Source of the DNA: Prauserella isguenensis
GTDB lineage: Bacteria; Actinomycetota; Actinomycetes; Mycobacteriales; Pseudonocardiaceae
DNA: 64,000 bases
Assembly (NCBI RefSeq): GCF_014191605.1
Contig: NZ_JACHWU010000001.1
Span: 744,001-808,000, forward strand
Reading direction: 5' to 3'
Below, in pieces: positions 7,729-15,402 of this stretch. The translations under genes and the position numbers were made by a program. Every line of letters starts with the position of its first letter. Within the stretch, counting starts at the first letter, position 1. The notes beneath the pieces were generated by a model that saw nothing but the letters and a program-made list of their open reading frames with translations, searched no databases and was not told the origin of the DNA.

Positions 7729-9117
7729 CTATTCCTGGGCGAGGTCGGCGAAGCGGCTGTAGTGCAGCTGGTGCGCGACGGCGATCGTGTTCGTCGGACC
7801 GGCACGGTGCTTGGCGAGGATCAGGTCCGCCTCGCCGGCGCGCGGGTCGTCGCGTTCGAACGCGTCGGGCCGGTGGATCAGCATGACGATGTCGGCGTCC
7901 TGCTCCAGCGAACCGGATTCACGCAGGTCCGACAGCATCGGGCGCTTGTCGGTCCGTTGCTCCGGGCCACGGTTCAGCTGGCTGATCGCGACCACGGGCA
8001 CTTCGAGTTCCTTCGCCAGCAGCTTCAACTGCCGGGAGAACTCCGAGACCTCCTGCTGTCGCGATTCGACCCGTTTACCCGACGTCATCAGCTGCATGTA
8101 GTCGACGACGACGAGTTGCAGGTCGTTGCGCTGCTTGAGCCGGCGGGCTTTCGCCCGGATCTCCATCATCGTCAGGTTCGGCGAGTCGTCGACGAACAGT
8201 GGCGCCTCGCTGATCTCGCTCATCCGCCGCGCCAGCCGAGTCCAGTCGTCGTCGGACATGCGGCCACCGCGCATGTCCGCCAGCCGGATGCGCGCCTCCG
8301 CGGACAGCATGCGCATGACGATCTCGGTACGGCTCATCTCCAGCGAGAAGATCGCGCTGGTCATCCCGTGTTTGATCGAGCACGACCTGGCGAAATCCAG
8401 CCCCAGCGTGGACTTGCCCACGCCGGGCCGGGCGGCGACGATGATCATCTGGCCGGGGTGCAGGCCGTTGGTCAGCTCGTCGAGGTCGGTGAAGCCGGTG
8501 GGAATGCCCTGGGCGTCGCCGCCGCGAGAGGCGATGGCGTCGATCTCGTCCATCGTCGGCTGGAGCAGTTCCTCCAACGCGACGTAGTCCTCGCTGGTAC
8601 GGCGCTCGGTGACCTCGTAGATCGCCGCCTGCGCGCGGTCGACGACCTCGTTGATGTCGTTGCCGTCGCCGCCGCTGTTGTCGGCGCCGTAGCCGTACTG
8701 GACGATCCGTGTGCCCGCCTCGACGAGCCGGCGCAGGACGGCCTTCTCCGAGACGATCTGCGCGTAGTAGCCGGCGTTCGCCGCCGTGGGCACGGTCGCG
8801 ATGAGGGTGTGCAGGTACGGCGCCCCGCCGACCCGGCTCAGCTCACTGCGGCGCTCCAGCTCAGCCGACACCGTGATCGGGTCGGCGGGCTCGCCGCGGC
8901 CGTAGAGGTCGAGGATGCAGTCGTACACCGCCTGGTGCGCGGGCCGGTAGAAGTCGCCGGGGCGCAACACCTCGACGACGTCGGCGATCGCGTCCTTCGA
9001 CAGCAGCATGCCGCCGAGCACGGACTGCTCGGCGGCGACGTCCTGCGGCGGCTGACGGTCGAACGTTCCGTGCTCGCCGCCGCTCGTCGTGGGACCGCGG
9101 TCGTCGGTGATCGCCAC
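7729..9117 (-). CDS. dnaB: Replicative DNA helicase DnaB
   Basis: The 462-residue protein has the N-terminal DnaB domain (DVAAEQSVLGGMLLSKDAI; FYRPAHQAVYDCI) that binds primase, then the RecA-like core. The core has Walker A ARPGVGKST, Walker B LVVVDYMQLM and the QQEVSEFSRQLK helix. The hexamer unwinds DNA at the fork. No intein interrupts the P-loop or any later motif, unlike many actinobacterial DnaB proteins. GTG 9117 is chosen because AAGGAGG lies 9 nt upstream; an earlier GTG (9129) overlaps that site. A LexA-type box covers the probable transcription start. The usual rplI neighbour is displaced by an ESX-like module. Confidence 0.97.
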   Translation of the reverse strand: MAITDDRGPTTSGGEHGTFDRQPPQDVAAEQSVLGGMLLSKDAIADVVEVLRPGDFYRPAHQAVYDCILDLYGRGEPADPITVSAELERRSELSRVGGAPYLHTLIATVPTAANAGYYAQIVSEKAVLRRLVEAGTRIVQYGYGADNSGGDGNDINEVVDRAQAAIYEVTERRTSEDYVALEELLQPTMDEIDAIASRGGDAQGIPTGFTDLDELTNGLHPGQMIIVAARPGVGKSTLGLDFARSCSIKHGMTSAIFSLEMSRTEIVMRMLSAEARIRLADMRGGRMSDDDWTRLARRMSEISEAPLFVDDSPNLTMMEIRAKARRLKQRNDLQLVVVDYMQLMTSGKRVESRQQEVSEFSRQLKLLAKELEVPVVAISQLNRGPEQRTDKRPMLSDLRESGSLEQDADIVMLIHRPDAFERDDPRAGEADLILAKHRAGPTNTIAVAHQLHYSRFADLAQE

Positions 9118-9175
9118 CGGTACGCGCACCTCCTTCGTCGTGGTTCGAGTGGCCGTCCCGAAGCCGTGGACACCA

Positions 9176-9199
9176 TCGAACGGAAGTTCGAACTATAGT
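9176..9199 (-). promoter_or_regulatory. LexA/SOS box overlapping the dnaB promoter
   Basis: TCGAAC-GGAA-GTTCGA (9176-9191) is an exact match to the actinobacterial LexA consensus TCGAAC-N4-GTTCGA. Directly upstream on the minus strand is TATAGT (9197-9192), a good -10. The box therefore covers the expected start of dnaB transcription. A clear -35 was not found. Confidence 0.6.
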
Positions 9200-9350
9200 G
9201 CAGTCCGGTCGCAATGTCGTGCCGTCGCCGGCGGTGTCGGGGCGGTGTCTCTCGCGCGCGCCGACGGGCGCGCGAACTGCACGCTAGATCGCTCGGACGG
9301 CGCATTGCAATCGGGCATGGGGACCGGTGCGGGCGCTGCTGTGCATTGCC

Positions 9351-9554
9351 TGTGGATGGATGGCCCGAACCAATCACAAGCGGTTGCCGACCTGTGTACA
9401 AGGTGGGGAAGACGTCGCCCGGCCGAGGGAAAACCCCTGGTCAAACCCTGTGGGCAGGTTGTGGATAAGTTTGTGGTCACACTCTCGGCGTGTCGCTGGA
9501 AACCGCGTCATCGGCGTGTCGCACCGGAGCGGTTGCGCGTCGGACTGTGGATAC
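9351..9554 (-). promoter_or_regulatory. Cluster of DnaA-box-like sequences
   Basis: Reading the minus strand: CCATCCACA (9351-9359), TTGTACACA (9393-9401), the perfect box TTATCCACA (9460-9468) and GTATCCACA (9546-9554). All four have the same orientation within about 200 bp. They could make dnaB transcription respond to DnaA, or titrate it. The flanking genes are not dnaA/dnaN, so this is not the canonical oriC. Confidence 0.45.
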
Positions 9555-9684
9555 CCCGGATGTCGATGTGATCACGGCCGGTGTGGAGCCGAGCGCTGTC
9601 CAGCGGCCGATCGGGCGGGCCGCCGTCGCCACGAACCATCACACAATGTCGATCTCGGTGTCCGCAACGCGGACGTGGCCGCCG

Positions 9685-10473
9685 TCAGTCGGTCAATGTG
9701 TTCTGCGCCTCCCGCAACCGGGACCGAAGCAGGTCCGCCGGTGCCGGGGCGGCCACGAGCATCGCCTCGCCCGCGCCGGGTGTCTCCTCGACCAGCCACC
9801 GGCCTTCGACGGTGTCCAGGTACGTGACCGGCTTCTCCGCGCGTTGCCGCTGTCCGGACCTGCCACGCGCCGCGACGTACAGTTGTCCACCGCCCGTGCG
9901 CTCCAGGCCCATGATCCGTTTGAACTCGGTGAGGTCATGCTCGGCCGCGTCGGGCACCTCGGAGCGCATCACCGACATGTCCTCGTTCGACGTGGTATTC
10001 GCCCGGCCCTCGACCTCGGCCTTCGGCACCGACAGCGCATGCGCGTTCGCGGGGAGCTGCTGCGGCACCTGCAGCATGAACGCGTCCAACAGCTCCCGCG
10101 CGGGCACGCTCGCCAGCACGACCACGCCCGCGGCCTCGTTGTTGACCAGCGTGAACGCCTCGCCGCGACCGCTGCCCGCGAACAGGGACAGGTCGACGGG
10201 CGCGCCGTCGTGCACGCTGCTGAACCAGCCGTAGTACTCCAGGTCGGGGTGGGCGATGGCCTCGACGGTCGCCAGCAGGTCCGGATGCACCCCGTCGTCA
10301 CTTGCCAGTCCGGCCTGCGCGAGCTCGGCGTGGATCTCGGCGTCCAGCTGCTGCAGCATCTCGCGGCTGTACCACGTGGCGCCCTTTTCCAGGGTCGGGT
10401 GGGGCTCGGTGCCGGTTCGCTGCAACAGGCGGACGAGGGTGCGGGTACGGAGTATCTCCTGGTGCTCGAGCAC
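9685..10473 (-). CDS. ESX secretion-associated protein, EspG family
   Basis: This 262-residue protein matches the EspG pattern: an N-terminal strand-helix region (LRTRTLVRLLQ), a central beta segment (EYYGWFSSVHDG...DLSLFAGSGRGEAFTLV) and a C-terminal helical part ending with LLRSRLREAQ. EspG proteins are cytosolic chaperones that bind PPE-type substrates and hold them for type VII (ESX) secretion. The upstream co-directional gene encodes a PPE-like protein, its likely client. GTG 10473 has GAAGGG 7 nt upstream. A hairpin at 10567-10608 separates it from the PPE-like gene and may lower its expression. Confidence 0.8.
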   Translation of the reverse strand: MLEHQEILRTRTLVRLLQRTGTEPHPTLEKGATWYSREMLQQLDAEIHAELAQAGLASDDGVHPDLLATVEAIAHPDLEYYGWFSSVHDGAPVDLSLFAGSGRGEAFTLVNNEAAGVVVLASVPARELLDAFMLQVPQQLPANAHALSVPKAEVEGRANTTSNEDMSVMRSEVPDAAEHDLTEFKRIMGLERTGGGQLYVAARGRSGQRQRAEKPVTYLDTVEGRWLVEETPGAGEAMLVAAPAPADLLRSRLREAQNTLTD

Positions 10474-10566
10474 AGCGCTGCCCTTCGGGGTGTACGGCCG
10501 TCGGGTCCGCGGGGTGGATCGACCGCGGAAGCGGGCCAGGGGGTCGAGTGGAAACAGGTGGGCCGC

Positions 10567-10608
10567 GGTCGGGCCACTGCCGAAAGAGCACCTGGCAGCG
10601 GCCCGACC
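10567..10608 (-). terminator. Intra-operon hairpin between PPE-like and espG genes
   Basis: A 15-bp stem (10567-10581 with 10594-10608) with one A-C mismatch and a 12-nt loop. It may partially terminate transcripts between the two genes. Confidence 0.55.
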
Positions 10609-10647
10609 GGATGAAGCGTCGTCGGATGTCCGACTCGTACGGGCGTG

Positions 10648-12180
10648 CTATTCGCCGATGACGGGCGGAGCGGTCTTCTGATCGGTCCCGAACAGCTTGT
10701 CGCCGTCCTCGTCGATCATGAACTTGCGCTGATGCTCCTCGTCGTCCTCGCCCTGTTGGCCACGGCCGCCTGCACCCATCGGCATCATGCCGCCGCGGCC
10801 TCCGGCCGCACCTGCGGCGCCCGCGGCACCTGGGCTGCCGCCCATGGCGCCACCGCCCATGCCCATCGCACCACCGCGTGTGGCCGCACCCGCGGCTCCG
10901 CCCGCGCCGGCACCTCCGGCACCGGCCGCGCCACCGGCACCCGCACCGGGTCCGTAACCCGCACCGGGTCCGTAACCGGCGCCTGTGCCGGGGCCGAAAC
11001 CGACGCCGACACCGCCGCCGCCCGGGCCGAACGAACTACCGCCGCCACCGCTGCCACCGGGGCCGAAGCCAGGCCCCGCCGTGCCCGGCGTGTTGCCGAT
11101 CGGGGTGCTCGGGTCGAAGCCCGACGAGTCGGTGCCGTCGTCCGACGGCGGGTTACCAGGGCCCGGCATCCACGGGTAGTCCGGATCGCCGGGACCCGGA
11201 TGGTCGGGACCGGGCATCCGCGGATAGTCCGGCCCCGGCATCGGCGGGCCGGGGTCCGGGACACCGGGCCCCGGATAGACCGGAGGCGTGCCCGGTCCGG
11301 GCGTGCCCGGCGGGTAGTCGGGACCGGGGCTGACCGGTGGGTTGCCGGGACCAGGCGTACCGGGTCCGGGCGTACCGGGTCCGGGGCTGCCGGGCCCGGG
11401 AGTGCCCGGACCGGACGTGCCGGGGCCGGGCGCGCCGGGTGGATAGCCGGGACCGGGCTGGATCGGGCCGGGCTGGTACGGACCGCTGCCGCCCCCGTCG
11501 TCGTAGCCGCCTCCGTTGTGGACGAAGTCCTTCGCGAGACCGCTCTCGGTGACGCCCGACTCGGCCAGCGATACGTCGCCGAACGAGCCCTGCATCTCGC
11601 TGAACTGCGGCATCAGCGCCGCGTTGTGCGTGCTCTGACTGTTGTACGCCTCGAACGCGGCGACGTTGAGCTTCGCGTTCTCGTTGTACTCCTGGATCTT
11701 GCGGTCGGTGTCGGTCTCCCAGGGCGCGATGTCGTTCAGGAAGCCGCTCTCCGGCGGATTCTTCGGCAGCGGCTGCACCGTCGCGCGGACCTTCTCGAAC
11801 GCGCTCGACTGGTTCTCCAGGACGACGCCGCTCTTGTCGAGGTTGACGTTGGAGTCCTCCATCCAGACCTTCAGCGGCTCGGCGCCCATTCGCGCGCTCG
11901 ACGCGCCCTCGCCGGTCCAGGCGGCGTCCATCTTCTGGTCGAGCTGCTGGATCTGCGCCACGCGCTGCTGGTAGCGGCTCTGCAGCACCCTCGTCGCCGC
12001 TTGCCCCTCGTGCAGCGACGCCGAGCCGGGGCCGCCCGTGATGGCCTGGTAGATCTGGTGCGCGTCGATGCAGCCGGACGAGCTGAACTGCTGTTGGCCG
12101 TCCTGGCTGTTGGCCACCGAGTCGGCGACGTATCTGCCGGTGGCTCCGGCCGCGATCGGAACGAGAACTGGCAGCACCAT
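10648..12180 (-). CDS. PPE-like ESX substrate with collagen-like Pro-Gly domain
   Basis: The 510-residue protein has a helical N-terminal part (to about residue 205) with AAWTGEGASSA, a WxG turn as in PPE/WXG100-type hairpins. The middle is low-complexity: about 100 residues of PGPGTPGPGxPG and PxYPxMPGP repeats, then Gly-Ala-rich stretches. A conserved-looking charged tail follows (RKFMIDEDGDKLFGTDQ). ATG 12180 follows AGAGGAG. Family members are exported by ESX systems with an EspG chaperone. No ESX ATPase, EccB-E or mycosin gene is in the window, so secretion would need a machine encoded elsewhere. Identification as PPE-like is inference from the fold and neighbours. Confidence 0.7.
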   Translation of the reverse strand: MVLPVLVPIAAGATGRYVADSVANSQDGQQQFSSSGCIDAHQIYQAITGGPGSASLHEGQAATRVLQSRYQQRVAQIQQLDQKMDAAWTGEGASSARMGAEPLKVWMEDSNVNLDKSGVVLENQSSAFEKVRATVQPLPKNPPESGFLNDIAPWETDTDRKIQEYNENAKLNVAAFEAYNSQSTHNAALMPQFSEMQGSFGDVSLAESGVTESGLAKDFVHNGGGYDDGGGSGPYQPGPIQPGPGYPPGAPGPGTSGPGTPGPGSPGPGTPGPGTPGPGNPPVSPGPDYPPGTPGPGTPPVYPGPGVPDPGPPMPGPDYPRMPGPDHPGPGDPDYPWMPGPGNPPSDDGTDSSGFDPSTPIGNTPGTAGPGFGPGGSGGGGSSFGPGGGGVGVGFGPGTGAGYGPGAGYGPGAGAGGAAGAGGAGAGGAAGAATRGGAMGMGGGAMGGSPGAAGAAGAAGGRGGMMPMGAGGRGQQGEDDEEHQRKFMIDEDGDKLFGTDQKTAPPVIGE

Positions 12181-12241
12181 CTCAGGCTCCTCTGGTCGAT
12201 GTGGTTCTGACGTGGGGTCTTCGCGCGCGGTTCCATGCGCG

Positions 12242-12883
12242 TCACGGGACACCACGAAGGTGGTGGATCATGTCGCCTGCGAGTACTTCGGTGACCTCGC
12301 AGCCTTGTGGATGGTCGTCACTACTCGCCGAGATCTGCGCCATCAGCGAGACGACGTACTCGTCGGTGAGGCCGACCTGGAGGTCGCAGTAGCCTTCGTC
12401 GCGGTCGTCCTGATGGGTCTGGGTGATCACCGCCGGGTGACCTTCGACCTCGGTTGGTTCGAACACCGCGAGTCCGTCCGCGCGGGCGTAGACGTCGTCC
12501 AGACCGTTCGTGAAGTCCTGCACCTGGACGAACCGAACCCGGCTGCCCGACCCGTCGGCGTAGTTGTAGATGCAGGTCGGCGAACCGTCGGACATCGCCT
12601 CGGACTCGCCTTGTTCGAGGTTGCGCTCCCGCGTCTGCGCGGTCGACAGTGCCGCACACGGGTCCTGTCGGAGCGGCGCGACGTCGACCGGGTCGCTCAC
12701 CCGCGGCGCCCGGACCCCGGTGTCTCCGGCAGGCGACGACGGGGGCGCCGCGTCCGCCGACGTTCCGGACCCCGTCGGGTCTTCACCCCCGGTCGCTTCA
12801 CCCTCGGTCTCGGAACCACAGCTCGCCAGCACGAGGCCCGCGACAGCGGCGGCGAACACCGCACCAGCGGGGTGGCGTTTCAT
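12242..12883 (-). CDS. DUF3558-type lipoprotein
   Basis: The 213-residue precursor has a lipoprotein signal: MKRHPAGAVFAAAVAGLVLASC with the lipobox LASC at residues 19-22. A Ser/Gly/Asp-rich linker follows, then a domain with DPCAALS, PTCIYNY, EGYCDLQVGL and GCEVTEVLAGDM, the cysteine pattern of DUF3558. These lipoproteins are common beside ESX substrates in Pseudonocardiaceae; the role is unknown. The ATG overlaps the stop of the upstream EspC-like gene by 4 bp, and the PPE-like gene follows after 61 bp. Confidence 0.8.
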   Translation of the reverse strand: MKRHPAGAVFAAAVAGLVLASCGSETEGEATGGEDPTGSGTSADAAPPSSPAGDTGVRAPRVSDPVDVAPLRQDPCAALSTAQTRERNLEQGESEAMSDGSPTCIYNYADGSGSRVRFVQVQDFTNGLDDVYARADGLAVFEPTEVEGHPAVITQTHQDDRDEGYCDLQVGLTDEYVVSLMAQISASSDDHPQGCEVTEVLAGDMIHHLRGVP

Positions 12884-13317
12884 CCAAGGACCCCGTTGCC
12901 CGCCTTGCCCGCGTCGTCGGCGGCCTGCGCCTCGGCCTCTTCGGTGACGCCCTTGGCCTTCCGCAACGCGTCGATGTACTGGGTGGTGTGCTCGACCATG
13001 CTCTTGGTCTGCTGCAGGAGGGCCATCCCGGCCGGGTTGGCCGAGCCGACGAACGTGCTGCTCGCGGGCTCGTTGCCCGGGGGCTGCACGCTCGCGATCT
13101 TGTTGGCTTCGTCGAGGTCGCTGCGCAGGTCGGCACGCAGTTGCTCCCACTGCGCCAACACCGCATCGATCTCTTCGGGGCTGAAGGAGTAGCCACCGCC
13201 GGCCGCCGAGCTCGCCGTCGCCTTGGCGAAGGCGCCCAGGCTCGCCGAGCTCTTGGCCATCTGCACCATCGGTGTCGGCATCCGCGACATGCCACCGCCG
13301 GCCATTTGCGCTTCCAC
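12880..13317 (-). CDS. EspC-like small ESX-associated protein
   Basis: The 145-residue helical protein contains FSPEEIDAVLAQWEQLRADL, then PPGNEPASSTFVGSANPAG and a second long helix LLQQTKSMVEHTTQYIDALRKA. This two-helix plan with the central NEPASxxF motif resembles EspC-family T7SS substrates. GTG 13317 is chosen because AGGAAGGGG lies 7 nt upstream. It is the first gene of the module EspC-like, DUF3558, PPE-like, EspG. It may be co-secreted with the PPE-like protein; family placement is by pattern only. Confidence 0.65.
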   Translation of the reverse strand: MEAQMAGGGMSRMPTPMVQMAKSSASLGAFAKATASSAAGGGYSFSPEEIDAVLAQWEQLRADLRSDLDEANKIASVQPPGNEPASSTFVGSANPAGMALLQQTKSMVEHTTQYIDALRKAKGVTEEAEAQAADDAGKAGNGVLG

Positions 13318-13548
13318 GTCCTGCCCCTTCCTCTCGCCGGCCAGCGCGGTTCGACACCGCCTGTCCGCAAGCTTCACGCCCCCGCCGAGGGCGTCAACCG
13401 TGTCGAAAGTAGGACGATTCTGGCAGCGGAAAGGTTTCCTCCACTTTCGGAGATCTTTCCGAGACCACGGGAAATGGCCCGCAAGCTGGGCATCCGCGAG
13501 GGTGGTTCACGCGGTGTTCACCCGGGCGGAGGGCGGGCCGACCAACGA

Positions 13549-13587
13549 CGAGTGGCGGGCCCTCCGTATCGGAGGACCCGCCACTCG
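13549..13587 (-). terminator. Terminator of the rpsF-ssb-rpsR-rplI operon
   Basis: An 18-bp stem (13549-13566 with 13570-13587), one C-A mismatch and a 3-nt loop, 16 nt after the rplI stop. It isolates the ribosomal operon from the ESX-like module. Confidence 0.8.
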
Positions 13588-13603
13588 TGGGTGTGAGCCG
13601 TGC

Positions 13604-14059
13604 TTACTTGGGCTGCACGTCCAGCTTCACGTCCGCCTTCACGTCGGGGTGGAGACGGGCCGTGACGGCGTGCTTGCCGACGGTCTTGATGTGGCCGTCG
13701 ACGTGGATGACCCGCTTGTCGAGCAGCGGGCCGCCCGCGGCCTTGATCGCGCCGACGATGTCGGCCGGGGTGACCGAACCGAACAGCTTCTTCGATCCCT
13801 CGGACGCCTTGGCCGCGACCGCGATGTGGCCCAGACCCTCGAGCTGCGTCTTCAGCTCCTTGGCGTGGTCCAGGTCGCGGATCCGGCGGGCCTCCTGGGC
13901 ACGGCGGATGGTGCGGACGTTCTTCTCCGCGCCCTTCGACGACGGGATCGCGTAGCCGCGCGGCAGCAGGTAGTTGCGCGCGTAGCCGTCCTTGACCTCG
14001 ACGATGTCGCCGGGACCGCCCAGATGGTCGACGTCGGTCGTCAGGATGATCTTCGCCAT
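13604..14059 (-). CDS. rplI: 50S ribosomal protein L9
   Basis: The 151-residue protein has the L9 N-terminal RNA-binding domain MAKIILTTDVDHLGGPGD and DGYARNYLLPRGYA, a connecting helix, and a C-terminal domain with LFGSVTPADIVGAI and LHPDVKADV. L9 binds 23S rRNA near the L1 stalk and helps frame maintenance. It is the last gene of the rpsF-ssb-rpsR-rplI operon, 14 nt after rpsR. In mycobacteria dnaB follows soon after; here a terminator and a four-gene ESX-like module intervene. Confidence 0.97.
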   Translation of the reverse strand: MAKIILTTDVDHLGGPGDIVEVKDGYARNYLLPRGYAIPSSKGAEKNVRTIRRAQEARRIRDLDHAKELKTQLEGLGHIAVAAKASEGSKKLFGSVTPADIVGAIKAAGGPLLDKRVIHVDGHIKTVGKHAVTARLHPDVKADVKLDVQPK

Positions 14060-14073
14060 GACTGACTCCCTTC

Positions 14074-14322
14074 TCAGCGCGCGGTCGAGGTGTAGGGCAG
14101 CAGCGCCATCTCGCGCGAGTTCTTCACCGCGATGGCGACGTCGCGCTGGTGCTGGCTGCAGTTACCGGTGACTCGGCGGGCACGGATCTTGCCGCGGTCG
14201 GAGATGTACTTCCGCAGCAGGTTGGTGTCCTTGTAGTCGATGGCCTCGGGCTGACCCTGCTTGATGGCCTTGCAGAAGACGCAGACCTTCTTCTTCGGCT
14301 TACGAACCGGTGGCTTGGCCAC
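14074..14322 (-). CDS. rpsR: 30S ribosomal protein S18, zinc-motif (C+) form
   Basis: The 82-residue protein has [32 protein letters not shown] and [16 protein letters not shown], diagnostic of S18. The CxxC pair and the later C-x2-H keep the zinc ligands of the C+ paralogue. Many actinobacteria also encode a cysteine-free S18 used under zinc starvation, so a second copy may exist elsewhere. GTG 14322 follows CAGGAG. S18 pairs with S6 (rpsF, same operon) on the 30S platform. Confidence 0.97.
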   Translation of the reverse strand: MAKPPVRKPKKKVCVFCKAIKQGQPEAIDYKDTNLLRKYISDRGKIRARRVTGNCSQHQRDVAIAVKNSREMALLPYTSTAR

Positions 14323-14381
14323 TGTGTACTCCTGGGGAACTTAGTGCGTGGTTGCTGATGTCGGGACTGGCGAGCGCGGCC

Positions 14382-14888
14382 TCAGAAGGGCGGCTCGTCG
14401 GAGAAGCCGCCACCGCCGCCGGCGGGAGGCGCGCTGCCCCACGGGTCGTCGGCGGGCGCACCGGAGCCGGCGGCCGCGGGCGCCGCAGCACCTCCGCCAC
14501 CGAAACCGCCGCCGCCACCGCCGCGGCTGACCTTGTTGACCTTGGCCGTCGCGTACCGCAGGGACGGGCCGATCTCGTCGACCTCGAGCTCCACGACGGT
14601 GCGCTTCTCGCCTTCCTTGGTCTCGAACGACCGCTGCTTGAGCCGGCCCTGCACGATGACCCGGGCGCCCCGCGTGAGCGTCTCGGCGACGTTCTCCGCG
14701 GCCTGGCGCCAGATGTTGCAGCGCAGGAACAGCGCCTCGCCGTCCTTCCACTCACCGCTCTGCCGGTCGAACTGGCGCGGGGTGGAGGCGACGGTGAAGT
14801 TCGCAACGGCGGCGCCGGACGGCGTGAACCGGAGTTCCGGGTCCGCGGTCAGGTTGCCGACCACCGTGATGATGGTGTCTCCGGCCAT
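14382..14888 (-). CDS. ssb: Single-stranded DNA-binding protein
   Basis: The 168-residue protein has an OB-fold domain (residues 1-112: [50 protein letters not shown]), a Gly-rich flexible linker and the acidic tip FSDEPPF. The tip recruits partner proteins to ssDNA. It is the housekeeping SSB, in the conserved position between rpsF and rpsR. The start lies 10 nt after the rpsF stop; the gap to rpsR is 59 nt. Confidence 0.97.
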   Translation of the reverse strand: MAGDTIITVVGNLTADPELRFTPSGAAVANFTVASTPRQFDRQSGEWKDGEALFLRCNIWRQAAENVAETLTRGARVIVQGRLKQRSFETKEGEKRTVVELEVDEIGPSLRYATAKVNKVSRGGGGGGFGGGGAAAPAAAGSGAPADDPWGSAPPAGGGGGFSDEPPF

Positions 14889-14898
14889 GGCTATCGCC

Positions 14899-15231
14899 TC
14901 AGGCCTTCGCGGCGATCTTCGCGGCGCGCTTGGCTCCGCGCACTTCCTGGCGGCGGACCACCTTGGTGCGCAGCACGGTCTCCTGCAGCGACAGCTGCCG
15001 GTCGAGCTCCTTGACGTCGTCCGGCTCGGAGATCAGCTCGAGCACGGCGTAGATGCCCTCGGCGTTCTTGTTGATCTCGTACGAGAGCCTGCGACGACCC
15101 CAGATGTCGACGTTCTCCACGCTGCCACCCGCGTTGCGGATGACCTTGAGGAAGTTCTCCAGGGTGGGCGCGACCGTCCGCTCGTCGAGCGACGGGTCGA
15201 GGATGACCATTACCTCGTAATGGCGTGACAC
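14899..15231 (-). CDS. rpsF: 30S ribosomal protein S6
   Basis: The 110-residue protein has [16 protein letters not shown] at the N terminus, [20 protein letters not shown] and [20 protein letters not shown], all S6 signatures. GTG 15231 is preferred over GTG 15237 because AGGAGG then sits 9 nt rather than 3 nt upstream. It is the first gene of the operon. The leader carries a perfect CCACGGA/TCCGTGG hairpin between the -10 (TAGACT) and the ribosome site, a possible place for S6:S18 feedback control. Confidence 0.96.
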   Translation of the reverse strand: MSRHYEVMVILDPSLDERTVAPTLENFLKVIRNAGGSVENVDIWGRRRLSYEINKNAEGIYAVLELISEPDDVKELDRQLSLQETVLRTKVVRRQEVRGAKRAAKIAAKA

Positions 15232-15237
15232 AACCAC

Positions 15238-15306
15238 TCACCTCCTATGGGCTCGGGCGGCCACGGACGATCCGTGGCAGGAGGGCAATGTCGAACGGCC
15301 AGTCTA
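15238..15306 (-). promoter_or_regulatory. rpsF promoter and structured leader
   Basis: A -10 TAGACT (15306-15301) without a clear -35. The leader contains a perfect hairpin (15261-15267 with 15271-15277, 3-nt loop) followed by AGGAGG. S6:S18-binding leaders are known upstream of rpsF in other bacteria; whether this one belongs to that class is inference. Confidence 0.45.
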
Positions 15307-15402
15307 GCCGGGCGGGCCGACAGAACCGGCTCCGGGTCCGGTCACCGCAGCGGAGCTCCTCCGCAGTGATGTCGCCTGGGGGCGTTGGCGACCCGGCGGG
15401 TG

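Larger units (their letters stand above)
9118..9684. other. 567-bp intergenic region upstream of dnaB
   Basis: No convincing gene is present. It holds the dnaB ribosome site, a LexA-type palindrome, an ACTATAGT -10-like core (9192-9199) and four DnaA-box-like 9-mers between 9351 and 9554. Long frames here lack codon bias and recognisable protein sequence. Confidence 0.6.

Noticed and set aside
7729-9117. Intein in DnaB
   Set aside because: The protein is 462 residues with contiguous helicase motifs; no splicing-domain sequence.
9340-9560. Chromosomal origin oriC
   Set aside because: DnaA-like boxes are few, and dnaA/dnaN are not flanking; better read as a regulatory cluster.
9089-9571. 160-codon frame upstream of dnaB
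   Set aside because: Composition is non-coding and it overlaps the dnaB promoter, SOS box and start.
10645-12210. 521-codon + strand frame opposite the PPE-like gene
   Set aside because: Ala/Arg/Gly-only translation mirrors the Pro-Gly repeats on the other strand; no start site or domain.
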